Below, in pieces: positions 22,088 through 35,725 of a stretch of DNA of 64,000 nucleotides. The notes beneath the pieces were generated by a model. That model did no database searches and had not been told where the DNA came from. It saw nothing but the letters and a program-made list of their open reading frames with translations. The number at the start of each line of letters is the position of its first letter. Within the stretch, counting starts at the first letter, position 1. Location: the NCBI GenBank assembly GCA_036937835.1, contig CM072864.1, positions 24,140,501-24,204,500 of the forward strand. Direction: 5' to 3'. The position numbers were made by a program, and so were the translations under genes. The DNA is from Pampus argenteus. Lineage: Eukaryota > Chordata > Actinopteri > Scombriformes > Stromateidae.

Positions 22088-25000
22088 TGGCCCCGGTCAG
22101 AAACAATATCACAGGGAAGGCCATGCAAACGGAAAACATGGTGTAACACAAGTTCAGCTGTTTCTTTGGCAGATGGTAGCTTAGGCAATGGAACAAACTG
22201 AGCAGACTTCGAAAATCTGTCCACAATTGTGAGAATGGTGGTGTTACCCTCTGAGGGAGGCAGTCCAGTGAGATGTGGGACCATGGACGATGAGGAATAG
22301 GCAGTGGCTGGAGAAGGCCAGGGGGGGCATGGCGAGCAGTCTTGTGCTGAGCACAAATCTGGCAAGCAGCGATAAACTCCTTGGTGTCCTCTTCCATGGA
22401 AGCCCACCAGAAACGTTGCTTCAGCAGGGCTAGGGTGCGCCTAACCCCCGGGTGACAGGCAAGGCGAGAAGAATGTCCCCACTGGAGGACCTGAGAACGG
22501 AGATTCACAGGCACATACAGACAATTATCAGGGCAGGCACTGGGAGCCGGGTGGTCGGCCTGGGACTGTTTTACCTTGTCCACAATATCCCAGGTAATAG
22601 TGCCGATGACCACCTTCGTGGGGAGGATACTTTCAGGTTGCATGGAACAGGTGTCGGACTGGAACTGACGGGACAGGGCATCGGGTTTGATGTTCCTAGT
22701 ACCTGGGCGATAGGACAGGGTAAAGTCAAAACGATTAAAAAATAATGCCCACCTGGCCTGACGGGAGTTCAACCGTTTGGCTGACCGGATGTACTCCAGG
22801 TTTTTGTGGTCAGTCCACACCACAAACGGATGCTTTGCCCCCTCCAACCAGTGCCTCCACTCCTCGAGAGCCAGCTTGACGGCCAGTAACTCCCGGTTTC
22901 CGATGTCATAATTTCTTTCTGCTGGGGACAACTTGCGGAAGAAAAAGGCACATGGATGTAACTTTTGGTCCTCTGCTGACCGCTGAGACAGGACTGCCCC
23001 CACCCCGGAGTCTGATGCATCCACTTCCACGACAAACTGGTGTTCTGGATCTGGAAGGATGAGAATGGGAGCAGTAGAGAACCGTGACTTTAACTCATTG
23101 AACCTCCTTTCTGCATTAGGGGACCATTGGAAGGCTACCTTCTGAGAGGTGAGGGCTGTCAGGGGAGCTGCCACGGAACTATAGTTGCGAATAAACCTGC
23201 GGTAGAAATTGGCAAACCCCAGGAACTGCTGAAGCTTCTTACGAGTGGTGGGAACCGGCCAATCCGCCACTGCCTTAACCTTGGTGGGATCCATGTGAAT
23301 ACGTCCGACCGAAATGATGTATCCCAGGAATGACACCTCAGTGGCATGGAACTCTGATTTCTCCGCCTTCACAAACAGCTGGTTCTCTAGGAGTCTCTGG
23401 AGAACACGGCGGACATGCTGCACATGTTCCTGTTCAGACTTAGAAAAAATGAGGATATCATCGAGGTATACAAACACATTGAGAAAATCCCGGAGCACAT
23501 CATTCACCAAGGCTTGGAATATAGCAGGAGCGTTAGTGAGTCCGAAAGGCATGACCAGGTACTCATAGTGGCCCCTTGGGGTATTAAATGCCGTTTTCCA
23601 CTCATCCCCCTCCCGGATGCGAACAAGGTGATAGGCATTCCTGAGATCAAGCTTGGTAAACACAGAAGCTCCTTGTAACAGTTCAAATGCAGAAGAAATG
23701 AGTGGGAGGGGGTACCTGTTTTTAATGGTGATATCATTCAGACCGCGGTAATCAATGCAGGGTCGGAGGGATTTGTCCTTCTTCTCCACAAAGAAAGATC
23801 CAGCTCCAGCAGGGGATGAAGAGGGACGGATGATGCCTGCTGCCAGCGAGTTGTTGATGTAGTCGTCCATTGCCTTAGATTCAGGGGTTGACAGAGAATA
23901 GAGTCTCCCCCTAGGTGGTGATGAGCCCGGGAGGAGGTCAATGGCACAATCGTACGGGCGGTGTGGGGGAAGCGAGGTGGCCCGTACCTTGTTAAACACC
24001 TCCGTTAAGTCGTGGTACTCGGATGGGACACCTGAGAGATCTGGGAGCTCATTAGAGGAAGAGGTGTTGAAGGCAGGTAGCAAAGCAGATTTCAGACAGA
24101 CCGCATGACATTGTTCACTCCATTGTAAAATTGAACCAGTCCCCCAGTCAATATATGGATTATGTTTCAGTAACCAAGGAAACCCCAGGATAACTGGGTG
24201 CTGAGGAGCATCTATCAGGTGAAAGGTAAGTGATTCAGTGTGGTTACCTGATATGCCCAGATGAAGGGGAACAGTGCGGTGGGTTACTGTGCAGAGAAGG
24301 CGCCCATCCAGAGCAGTAGCCTTGATAGGCTTGACCAAAGGTTCCTGGTGAATACCCAGCTGTATGGCAAGACCACGATCCAGGAGGTTGGCATCAGCCC
24401 CGGAGTCAATGAGGACAGAGACGGCGTGTGATTGTCCATTACAGATGAGCTGAGCAAGAAGTAGTGAGCGAGAGGGCATGTCAGAGTTCATGATATGGCT
24501 CACCAGCGCCCTCTGGATTCCTGGTGAGCCCTGTCTTTTTACTGGACAAGAAGAAACGTAATGACCTCCCTGCCCACAGTACATGCAGCAGTTCTCCCTT
24601 TGTCGCCGCTGTCGTTCAGCAGCAGAAAGCCTGGTCCGGCCAAGTTGCATGGGCTCAACCTGGTCTCCAGGGGCACTGGAGGAGGGAGAAAACCTAGAAG
24701 TGGGAGGTGACGCTGGAGGACGATGAAGACTCTGGGGAGCACTGCTCAGCGCTCTCTCGCGTCTCCTCTCCCTGAGACTTCCGTCAATGCGGATGGCCGT
24801 GGCAACGAGAGTGTCCAAATCAGTCGGAGGATCCCGAGCTGCCAGCTCATCCTTGATGTCATCAGAAAGGCCGTTGTAGAAGGCGTCAGTCAGGGAGGAA
24901 GCATTCCAGTCACTCTCCGCAGCAAGTGTCCTAAACTCAATGGAATAATCGGTCACTCTCCGGCTCCCCTGAACCAGGTTTAACAGTCTACGAGCAGCCT

Positions 25001-25502
25001 CTCGACCAGGGGTAGCATGATCAAACACCTTCCGAAGACCCTCAGAGAAGGCAGTCACAGAAGAACAGAAGGCCGACTGCTTCTCCCACTCAGCGGTGCC
25101 CCAGTCCCGAGCCCGCCCAGTAAGCTGGGTGATCATGAAAGCCACTCTTGACCTCTCAGTGGGATATGTGAAGGGCTGAAGCTCAAAAGTCAACTTGCAC
25201 AGGGTCAAAAAAGAGCGGCAGGTACCTGAAGCTCCAGAAAAGCGCTCCAGAGCACTTAAGCGGGGTTCTGGACCCGGAGCAGTGGGAACAGGAGGACTGG
25301 TGGGTGGTGAAGCTGCTGGCGTTTGTCCGAGCTGCATGAGCTGCTGGAGCTGATTGTTCAGGGTCTCCAAATGTTGGTTGTGGCGTGCAGAAGCCTCCAG
25401 GAGAGCCACCTCCATGGCGGCGAGGTGCTTCTCGTGCTGGCACAGAACAGCAGCTTGTGCTGCCATTTCCTGCTTTACACTCTCCATGTCGGCTGGGTTC
25501 AT
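21990..25502 (-). pseudogene. gag-pol (gag, protease, RT, RNase H, integrase N-term), copy 3
   Basis: ATG at 25502-25500. The frame is open through gag, the CCHC knuckle, protease DSG, RT YLDD, RNase H and the integrase HHCC finger to the shared break at the first integrase Asp (about 22263), then runs out of frame to a stop at 21990. Residue 855, in the FF-RKLSPAERN segment of RNase H, is Phe as in copy 2, where copy 1 has Ser; residue 865 is Tyr. Gypsy relatives usually have Ser and Tyr here, from memory, so each lineage probably carries one derived change. Together with copy 1 it keeps the longest open frame. Confidence 0.93.
22089..22269 (-). pseudogene. Integrase catalytic-core fragment, copy 3
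   Basis: Colinear with the core fragments of copies 1 and 2, with the same flanking frame breaks and the second catalytic Asp. Confidence 0.88.
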
Positions 25503-25519
25503 TCTTGGCCAGATTGTAC

Positions 25520-25960
25520 TGTCAGGAGTTACAAAACGGCAGGCAAGAACCCAATAGCACGACACAGGAAACAGTTCAGGTGGAGAAACAGAGTTTAATG
25601 ACTAGCAGAGGTCAAACCAGAAAGCAGTCCGCGTGGCAAACAAATCTAGTAGGAGCAGGCCGAAGGGGAGGTCCAAAGTCCAAAAGGGCAGGTCAAAACA
25701 CGAGCAGGCAGGATCAGAATCTGGGTAGTCAAAGTTGCTGGATAGCTAGGAGAAAACACACTAGACAATCTGGCAAAGAACTGAGGGAAGTGGACTGGTA
25801 CATATACTGTGGGGCTGATTAGCTGATGAGGAGCAGGTGAGTGAGGCAAGCCAGGTGAATGCAGAGCAGGGGGGAGTGGCAGCGTCTGAAATGACATGAG
25901 AGTTAGTGGAAAAACAGAAGACAGGTGAATGAAAACTAAGGGCTGGCTGAAGTTGTGACA
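25520..25960 (-). repeat. 5' LTR of copy 3
   Basis: 441 bp. It is identical to the other 5' LTRs as far as I can see, apart from a one-base loss in an A-run near 25910 (GTGGAAAAAC against GTGGAAAAAAC). Confidence 0.96.
25800..25806 (-). promoter_or_regulatory. TATA-like box in 5' LTR, copy 3
   Basis: TATATGT on the sense strand, as in the other copies. Confidence 0.35.
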
Positions 25961-28087
25961 CCATGTTTGCCATCAACAAGTAACTGATTTCTAATGATTA
26001 GGACCAAAAAACTCACTTCTGAAAGCTTCCTGCAGCTTTTACTGTAACATTTGTAAAAATAGCTTTCTCTCAGGCCAAAACTGACAACTACAGTTTTTCT
26101 TAAACAAAGAGCAATATTTTCAATCAAAACCATGTTTGCCATCAACAAGTAACTGATTTCTAATGATTAGGACCAAAAAACTCACTTCTGAGAGCTTCCT
26201 GCAGCTTTTACTATAACATTTGTAAAAATAGCTTTCTCTCGATGAGAGAAGGCCAAAACTGACAACTATAGTTTTTCTTAAACTAAGAGCAATTTTTTCA
26301 ATCAAAACCATGTTTGCCATCAACAAGTAACTGATTTCTAATGATTAGGACCAAAAAACTCACTTCTGAGAGCTTCCTGCAGCTTTTACTGTAACATTTG
26401 TAAAAATAGCTTTCTCTCGGCGAGAGAAGGCCAAAACTGACAACTACAGTTTTTCTTAAACAACAAGCAATATTTTCAATCAAAACCATGTTTGCCATGA
26501 ACAAGTAACTGATTTCTAATGATTAGGACCAAAAAACTCACTGCTGAGAGCTTCCTGCTGCTTTTACTGTAACATTTGTAAAAATAGCTTTCTCTCGGCG
26601 AGAGAAGGCCAAAACTGACAACTACAGTTTTTCTTAAACAAAGAGCAATATTTTCAATCAAAACCATGTTTGCCATCAACAAGTAACTGATTTCTAATGA
26701 TTAGGACCAAAAAACTCACTTCTGAGAGCTTCCTGCAGCTTTTACTGTAACATTTGTAAAAATAGCTTTCTCTCAGGCCAAAACTGACAACTACAGTTTT
26801 CCTTAAACAAGGAGCAATATTTTCAATCAAAACCATGTTTGCCATCAACAAGTAACTGATTTCTAAGATTAGGACCAAAAAACTCACTTCTGAGAGCTTC
26901 CTGCTGCTTATACTGTAACATTTGTAAAAATAGCTTTCTCTCGGCGAGAGAAGGGCAAAACTGAAGAACTACAGTTTTTCTTAAACAACGAGCAATATTT
27001 TTAATCAAAACCATGTTTACCATCAACAAGTAACTGATTTCTAATGATTAGGACCAAAAAACTCACTTCTGAGAGCTTCCTGCAGCTTTTACTGTAACAT
27101 TTGTAAAAAAAACCAAAAAAAAACGCTTTCTCTCGGGCCAAAACTGACAACTATAGTTTTCCTTAAACAAGGAGCAATATTTTCAATCAAAACCATGTTT
27201 GCCATCAACAAGTAACTGATTTCTAAGATTAGGACCAAAAAACTCACTTCTGAGAGCTTCCTGCAGCTTTTACTGTAACATTTGTAAAAAATAGTTTTCT
27301 CTCAGGCCAAAACTGACAACTACAGTTTTTCTTAAACAACGAGCAATATTTTCAATCAAAACCATGTTTGCCATCAACAAGTAACTGATATCTAATGATT
27401 AGGTCCAAAAAACTCACTTCTGAGAGCTTCCTGCTGCTTTTACTGTAACATTTGTAAAAATAGTTTTCTCTCAGGCCAAAACTGACAACTACAGTTTTTC
27501 TTAAACAAGGAGCAATATTTTCAATCAAAACCATGTTTGCCATCAACAAGTAACTGATTTCTAATGATTAGGACCAAAAAACTCACTTCTGAGAGCTTCC
27601 TGCAGCTTTTACTGTAACATTTGTAAAAATAGCTTTCTCTCAGGCCAAAACTGACAACTACAGTTTTCCTTAAACAAGGAGCAATATTTTCAATCAAAAC
27701 CATGTTTGCCATCAACAAGTAACTGATATCTAATGATTAGGTCCAAAAAACTCACTTCTGAGAGCTTCCTGCTGCTTTTACTGTAACATTTATAAAAATA
27801 GTTTTCTCTCAGGCCAAAACTGACAACTACAGTTTTTCTTAAACAAGGAGCAATATTTTCAATCAAAACCATGTTTGCCATCAACAAGTAACTGATTTCT
27901 AATGATTAGGACCAAAAAACTCACTTCTGAGAGCTTCTTGAAGCTTTTACTGTAACATTTGTAAAAATAGCTTTCTCTCAGTGAGAGAAGGCCAAAACTG
28001 ACAACTACAGTTTTTCTTAAACAACGAGCAATATTTTCAATCATAACCATGTTTACCATCAACAAGTAACTGATTTCTAATGATTAG

Positions 28088-29520
28088 GACCAAAAAACTC
28101 ACTTCTGAGAGCTTCCTGCAGCTTTTACTGTAACATTTGTAAAAAAAAAAAAATAGCTTTCTCTCAGGCCACAACTGACAACTACAGTTTTCCTTAAACA
28201 AGGAGCAATATTTTCAATCAAAACCATGTTTGCCATCAACAAGTAACTGATATCTAATGATTAGGTCCAAAAAACTCACTTCTGAGAGCTTCCTGCTGCT
28301 TTTACTGTAACATTTGTAAAAAATAGCTTTCTCTCGGCGAGAGAAGGCCAAAACTGAAGACTACAGTTTTTCTTAAACAAGGAGCAATATTTTCAATCAA
28401 AACCATGTTTGCCATTAACAAGTAACTGATTTCTAATGATTAGGACCAAAAAACTCACTTCTGAGAGCTTCCTGCAGCTTTTACTGTAACATTTGTAAAA
28501 AAAAAAAAAAAAAACACTTTCTCTCGGGCCAAAACTGACAACTACAGTTTTCCTTAAACAAGGAGCAATATTTTCAATCAAAACCATGTTTGCCATCAAC
28601 AAGTAACTGATATCTAATGATTAGGTCCAAAAAACTCACTTCTGAGAGCTTCCTGCTGCTTTTACTGTAACATTTGTAAAAAATAGCTTTCTCTCGGCGA
28701 GAGAAGGCCAAAACTGAAGACTACAGTTTTTCTTAAACAAGGAGCAATATTTTCAATCAAAACCATGTTTGCCATTAACAAGTAACTGATTTCTAATGAT
28801 TAGGACCAAAAAACTCACTTCTGAGAGCTTCCTGCAGCTTTTACTGTAACATTTGTAAAAAAAAAAAAAAAACACTTTCTCTCGGGCCAAAACTGACAAC
28901 TACAGTTTTTCTTAAACAAGGAGCAATATTTTCAATCAAAACCATGTTTGCCATCAATAAGTAACTGATATCTAATGATTAGGACCAAAAAACTCACTTC
29001 TGAGAGCTTCCTGCAGCTTTTACTGTAACATTTGTAAAAAAAAAAAAATAGCTTTCTCTCAGGCCACAACTGACAACTACAGTTTTCCTTAAACAAGGAG
29101 CAATATTTTCAATCAAAACCATGTTTGCCATCAACAAGTAACTGATATCTAATGATTAGGTCCAAAAAACTCACTTCTGAGAGCTTCCTGCTGCTTTTAC
29201 TGTAACATTTGTAAAAAATAGCTTTCTCTCGGCGAGAGAAGGCCAAAACTGAAGACTACAGTTTTTCTTAAACAAGGAGCAATATTTTCAATCAAAACCA
29301 TGTTTGCCATTAACAAGTAACTGATTTCTAATGATTAGGACCAAAAAACTCACTTCTGAGAGCTTCCTGCAGCTTTTACTGTAACATTTGTAAAAAAAAA
29401 AAAAAAAACACTTTCTCTCGGGCCAAAACTGACAACTACAGTTTTTCTTAAACAAGGAGCAATATTTTCAATCAAAACCATGTTTGCCATCAATAAGTAA
29501 CTGATATCTAATGATTAGGA
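28088..29520 (+). repeat. Higher-order repeat of A-tract and GAAGAC monomers
   Basis: Monomers of three types alternate: A-tract with CACAACTGAC, palindrome type with CTGAAGACTAC, and A-tract with ACACTTTCTCTCGGGCC. The AGGTCC variant and the CATTAACAAG variant recur in step. The three-type order starting near 28088 restarts near 28986, an offset of about 898 bp, after an inner repeat of about 360 bp. Boundaries are approximate. Confidence 0.7.
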
Positions 29521-31440
29521 CCAAAAAACTCACTTCTGAGAGCTTCCTGCTGCTTTTACTGTAACATTTGTAAAAAATAGTTTTCTCTCGGCGAGAGAAG
29601 GCCAAAACTGACAACTACAGTTTTTCTTAAACAACAAGCAATATTTTCAATCAAAACCATGTTTGCCATCAACAAGTAACTGATTTCTAATGATTAGGAC
29701 CAAAAAACTCACTGCTGAGAGCTTCCTGCTGCTTTTACTGTAACATTTGTAAAAATAGCTTTCTCTCGGCGAGAGAAGGCCAAAACTGACAACTACAGTT
29801 TTTCTTAAACAAAGAGCAATATTTTCAATCAAAACCATGTTTGCCATCAACAAGTAACTGATTTCTAATGATTAGGACCAAAAAACTCACTTCTGAGAGC
29901 TTCCTGCAGCTTTTACTGTAACATTTGTAAAAATAGCTTTCTCTCAGGCCAAAACTGACAACTACAGTTTTCCTTAAACAAGGAGCAATATTTTCGATCA
30001 AAACCATGTTTGCCATCAACAAGTAACTGATTTCTAAGATTAGGACCAAAAAACTCACTTCTGAGAGCTTCCTGCTGCTTATACTGTAACATTTGTAAAA
30101 ATAGCTTTCTCTCGGCGAGAGAAGGGCAAAACTGACAACTACAGTTTTTCTTAAACAACGAGCAATACTTTCAATCCAAACCATGTTTACCATCAACAAG
30201 TAACTGATTTCTAATGATTAGGACCAAAAAACTCACTTCTGAGAGCTTCCTGCAGCTTTTACTGTAACATTTGTAAAAAAAAAACAAAAAAAAACGCTTT
30301 CTCTCGGGCCAAAACTGACAACTACAGTTTTTCTTAAACAAGGAGCAATATTTTCAATCAAAACCATGTTTGCCATCAATAAGTAACTGATATCTAATGA
30401 TTAGGACCAAAAAACTCACTGCTGAGAGCTTCCTGCTGCTTTTACTGTAACATTTGTAAAAATAGCTTTCTCTCGGCGAGAGAAGGCCAAAACTGACAAC
30501 TACAGTTTTTCTTAAACAAGGAGCAATATTTTCAATCAAAACCATGTTTGCCTTCAACAAGTAACTGATTTCTAATGAATAGGACCAAAAAACTCACTTC
30601 TGAGAGCTTCCTGCAGCTTTTACTGTAACATTTGTAAAAATAGCTTTCTCTCGGAGAGAGAAGGCCAAAACTGACAACTACAGTTTTTCTTAAATAAAGA
30701 GCATTTTTTTCAATCAAAACCATGTTTGCCAACAACAAGTAACTGATTTCTAATGATTAGGACCAGAAAACTCACTTCTGAGAGCTTCCTGCAGCTTTTA
30801 CTGTAACATTTGTAAAAATAGCTTTCTCTCAGGCCAAAACTGACAACTATAGTTTTCCTTAAACAATGAGCAATATTTTCAATCAAAACCATGTTTGCCA
30901 TCAACAAGTAACTGATTTCTAATGATTAGGACCAAAAAACTCACTTCTAAGAGCTTCCTGCAGCTTTTACTGTAACATTTGTAAAAATAGCTTTCTCTCA
31001 GGCCAAAACTGACAACTACAGTTTTTCTTAAACAAAGAGCAATATTTTCAATCAAAACCATGTTTGCCATCAACAAGTAACTGATTTCTAATGATTAGGA
31101 CCAAAAAACTCACTTCTGAGAGCTTCCTGCAGCTTTTACTATAACATTTGTAAAAATAGCTTTCTCTCGGAGAGAGAAGGCCGAAACTGACAACTATAGT
31201 TTTTCCTAAACTAAGAGCAATTTTTTTCAATCAAAACCATGTTTGCCATCAACAAGTAACTGATTTCTAATGATTAGGACCAAAAAACTCACTTCTGAGA
31301 GCTTCCTGCAGCTTTTACTGTAACATTTGTAAAAATAGCTTTCTCTCGGAGAGAGAAGGCCAAAACTGACAACTACAGTTTTTCTTAAACAAGGAGCAAT
31401 ATTTTCTATCAAAACCATGTTTGCCATCAACAAGTAATTG

Positions 31441-33171
31441 ATTTCTAATGATTAGGACCAAAAAACTCACTTCTGAGAGCTTCCTGCAGCTTTTACTGTG
31501 ACATTTGTAAAAAAATAGCTTTCTCTCGGAGAGAGAAGGCCAAAACTGACAACTACAGTTTTTCTTAAATAAAGAGCAATTTTTTCAATCAAAACCATGT
31601 TTGCCAACAACAAGTAACTGATTTCTAATGATTAGGACCAGAAAACTCACTTCTGAGAGCTTCCTGCAGCTTTTACTGTAACATTTGTAAAAATAGCTTT
31701 CTCTCAGGTCAAAACTGACAACTACAGTTTTCCTTAAACAAGGAGCAATATTTTCAATCAAAACCATGTTTGCCATCAACAAGTAACTGATTTCTAATGA
31801 TTAGGACCAAAAAAACTCACTTCTAAGAGCTTCCTGCAGCTTTTACTGTAATATTTGTAAAAATAGCTTTCTCTCAGGCCAAAACTGACAACTACAGTTT
31901 TTCTTAAACAAAGAGCAATATTATTAATCAAAACCATGTTTGCCATCAACAAGTAACTGATTTCTAATGATTAGGACCAAAAAACTCACTTCTGAGAGCT
32001 TCCTGCTGCTTTTACTGTAACATTTGTAAAAATAGCTTTATCTCGGCGAGAGAAGGCCAAAACTGACAACTACAGTTTTTCTTAAACAAAGAGCAATATT
32101 TTAAATCAAAACCATGTTTGCCATCAACAAGTAACTGATTTCTAATGATTAGGACCAAAAAACTCACTTCTGAGAGCTTCCTGCAGCTTTTACTGTAACA
32201 TTTGTAAAAATAGCTTTCTCTCAGGCCAAAACTGACAACTACAGTTTTCCTTAAACAAGGAGCAATATGTTCAATCAAAACCATGTTTGCCATCAACAAG
32301 TAATTGATTTCTAATGATTAGGACCAAAAAACTCACTTCTGAGAGCTTCCTGCAGCTTTTACTGTGACATTTGTAAAAAAATAGCTTTCTCTCGGAGAGA
32401 GAAGGCCAAAACTGACAACTACAGTTTTTCTTAAATAAAGAGCAATTTTTTCAATCAAAACCATGTTTGCCAACAACAAGTAACTGATTTCTAATGATTA
32501 GGACCAGAAAACTCACTTCTGAGAGCTTCCTGCAGCTTTTACTGTAACATTTGTAAAAATAGCTTTCTCTCAGGTCAAAACTGACAACTACAGTTTTCCT
32601 TAAACAAGGAGCAATATTTTCAATCAAAACCATGTTTGCCATCAACAAGTAACTGATTTCTAATGATTAGGACCAAAAAACTCACTTCTAAGAGCTTCCT
32701 GCAGCTTTTACTGTAACATTTGTAAAAATAGCTTTCTCTCAGGCCAAAACTGACAACTACAGTTTTTCTTAAACAAAGAGCAATATTATTAATCAAAACC
32801 ATGTTTGCCATCAACAAGTAACTGATTTCTAATGATTAGGACCAAAAAACTCACTTCTGAGAGCTTCCTGCTGCTTTTACTGTAACATTTGTAAAAATAG
32901 CTTTATCTCGGCGAGAGAAGGCCAAAACTGACAACTACAGTTTTTCTTAAACAAAGAGCAATATTTTAAATCAAAACCATGTTTGCCATCAACAAGTAAC
33001 TGATTTCTAATGATTAGGACCAAAAAACTCACTTCTGAGAGCTTCCTGCAGCTTTTACTGTAACATTTGTAAAAATAGCTTTCTCTCAGGCCAAAACTGA
33101 CAACTACAGTTTTCCTTAAACAAGGAGCAATATGTTCAATCAAAACCATGTTTGCCATCAACAAGTAACTG
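31441..33171 (+). repeat. Tandem pair of 866-bp higher-order units
   Basis: About 31441-32306 and 32307-33171 are near-identical five-monomer units. The order of rare variants is the same in both: ACTGTGAC, AAATAAAGAGC with CCAACAAC, CAGGTCAAAAC, CTTCTAAGAGC, TATTATTAATC, CTTTATCTCGG and ATATGTTC. One unit has an extra A in an A-run near 31814. Confidence 0.8.
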
Positions 33172-33324
33172 ATTTCTAAGATTAGGACCAAAAAACTCAC
33201 TTCTGAGAGCTTCCTGCAGCTTTTACTGTAACATTTGTAAAAATAGTTTTCTCTCAGGCCAAAACTGACAATTACAGTTTTTCTTAAACAACGAGCAATA
33301 TTTTCAATCAAAACCATGTTTGCC

Positions 33325-35725
33325 ATCAACAAGTAACTGATATCTAATGATTAGGACCAAAAAAACTCACTTCTGAGAGCTTCCTGCTGCTTTTACTGTA
33401 ACATTTGTAAAAATAGTTTTCTCTCAGGCCAAAACTGACAACTACAGTTTTTCTTAAACAAGGAGCAAACTTTTCAATCAAAACCATGTTTGCCATCAAC
33501 AAGTAACTGATTTCTAATGATTAGGACCAAAAAACTCACTTCTGAGAGCTTCCTGAAGCTTTTACTGTAACATTTGTAAAAATAGCTTTCTCCCCAAGTA
33601 AGAGAAGGCCAAAACTGACAACTACAGTTTTTCTTAAACAACGAGCAATATTTTCAATCAAAACCATGTTTACCATCAACAAGTAACTGATTTCTAATGA
33701 TTAGGACCAAAAAACTCACTTCTGAGAGCTTCCTGCAGCTTTTACTGTAACATTTGTAAAAAAAAAAAAAAAGCTTTCTCTCAGGCCACAACTGACAATT
33801 ACAGTTTTTCTTAAACAACGAGCAATATTTTAATCAAAACCATGTTTGCCATCAACAAGTAACTGATTTCTAATGATTAGGACCAAAAAACTCACTTCTG
33901 AGAGCTTCCTGCAGCTTTTACTGTAACATTTGTAAAAAATAGCTTTCTCTCGGCGAGAGAAGGCCAAAACTGAAGACTACAGTTTTTCTTAAACAAGGAG
34001 CAATATTTTCAATCAAAACCATGTTTGCCATTAACAAGTAACTGATTTCTAATGATTAGGACCAAAAAACTCACTTCTGAGAGCTTCCTGCAGCTTTTAC
34101 TGTAACATTTGTAAAAAAAAAAAAAAAAACGCTTTCTCTCGGGCCAAAACTGACAACTACAGTTTTTCTTAAACAAGGAGCAATATTTTCAATCAAAACC
34201 ATGTTTGCCATCAATAAGTAACTGATATCTAATGATTAGGACCAAAAAACTCACTTCTGAGAGCTTCCTGCTGCTTTTACTGTAACATTTGTAAAAAATA
34301 GTTTTCTCTCAGGCCAAAACTGACAACTACAGTTTTTCTTAAACAAGGAGCAATATTTTCAATCAAAACCATGTTTGCCATCAACAAGTAACTGATTTCT
34401 AATGATTAGGACCAAAAAAACTCACTTCTGAGAGCTTCCTGCAGCTTTTACTGTAACATTTGTAAAAATAGCTTTCTCTCAGGCCAAAACTGACAACTAC
34501 AGTTTTTCTTAAACAAGGAGCAATATTTTCAATCAAAACCATGTTTGCCATCAAGTAACTGATTTCTAATGATTAGGACCAAAAAACTCACTTCTGAGAG
34601 CTTCCTGCTGCTTTTACTGTAACATTTGTAAAAATAGCTTTCTCTCGGCGAGAGAAGGCCAAAACTGACAACTACAGTTTTCCTTAAACAAGGAGCAATA
34701 TTTTCAATCAAAACCATGTTTGCCATCAACAAGTAACTGATTTCTAAGATTAGGACCAGAAAACTCACTTCTGAAAGCTTCCTGCAGCTTTTACTGTAAC
34801 ATTTGTAAAAAAAAAAAAAAAAAACGCTTTCTCTCGGGCCAAAACTGACAACTACAGTTTTTCTTAAACAAGGAGCAATATTTTCAATCAAAACCATGTT
34901 TGCCATTAACAAGTAACTGATTTCTAATGATTAGGACCAAAAAACTCACTTCTGAGAGCTTCCTGCAGCTTTTACTGTAACATTTGTAAAAAATAGCTTT
35001 CTCTCAGGCCAAAACTGACAACTACAGTTTTTCTTAAACAAGGAGCAATATTTTCAATCAAAACCATGTTTGCCATCAACAAGTAACTGATTTCTAATGA
35101 TTAGGACCAAAAAACTCACTTCTAAGAGCTTCCTGCAGCTTTTACTGTAACATTTGTAAAAATAGCTTTCTCTCAGGCCAAAACTGACAACTACAGTTTT
35201 TCTTAAACAAAGAGCAATATTATTAATCAAAACCATGTTTGCCATCAACAAGTAAGTGATTTCTAATGTTTAGGACCAAAAAACTCACTTCTGAGAGCTT
35301 CCTGCAGCTTTTACTATAACATTTGTAAAAATAGCTTTCTCTCGGAGAGAGAAGGCCAAAACTGACAACTATAGTTTGTCTTAAACTAAGAGCAATTTTT
35401 TCAATCAAAACCATGTTTGCCATCAACAAGTAACTGATTTCTAATGATTAGGACCAAAAAACTCACTTCTGAGAGCTTCCTGCAGCTTTTACTGTAACAT
35501 TTGTAAAAATAGCTTTCTCTCGACGAGAGAAGGCCAAAACTGACAACTACAGTTTTTCTTAAACAACAAGCAATATTTTCAATCAAAACCATGTTTGCCA
35601 TCAACAAGTAACTGATTTCTAATGATTAGGACCAAAAAACTCACTTCTGAGAGCTTCCTGCTGCTTTTACTGTAACATTTGTAAAAATAGCTTTATCTCG
35701 GCGAGAGAAGGCCAAAACTGACAAC
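33325..35725 (+). repeat. Recurring satellite block, copy a
   Basis: A run of distinct monomers marked by GCAAACTTTTC (near 33470), TCCCCAAGTA (33591) and CACAACTGACAATTAC (near 33790). The stretch from about 33700 to 35725 recurs at offset about 18923 (52622-54648), and about 33325-35050 recurs at offset about 24875 (58200-59940). Boundaries approximate. Confidence 0.75.

Larger units (their letters stand above)
20776..25960 (-). mobile_element. Ty3/Gypsy chromodomain LTR retrotransposon, copy 3
   Basis: 5185 bp with the same termini, target duplication (20771-20775 and 25961-25965) and interrupted monomer as copies 1 and 2. It shares 22910 (A) and 22939 (A) with copy 2 against copy 1, but keeps the CGA codon that is a stop in copy 2. 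It is one base shorter because an A6 run in the 5' LTR is A5. All three shared pol frame breaks are present. Confidence 0.97.

Noticed and set aside
3803..25960. Three independent transposition events
   Set aside because: Identical target base, target duplication, flanking variants, frame lesions and LTR differences argue for duplication of one insertion.
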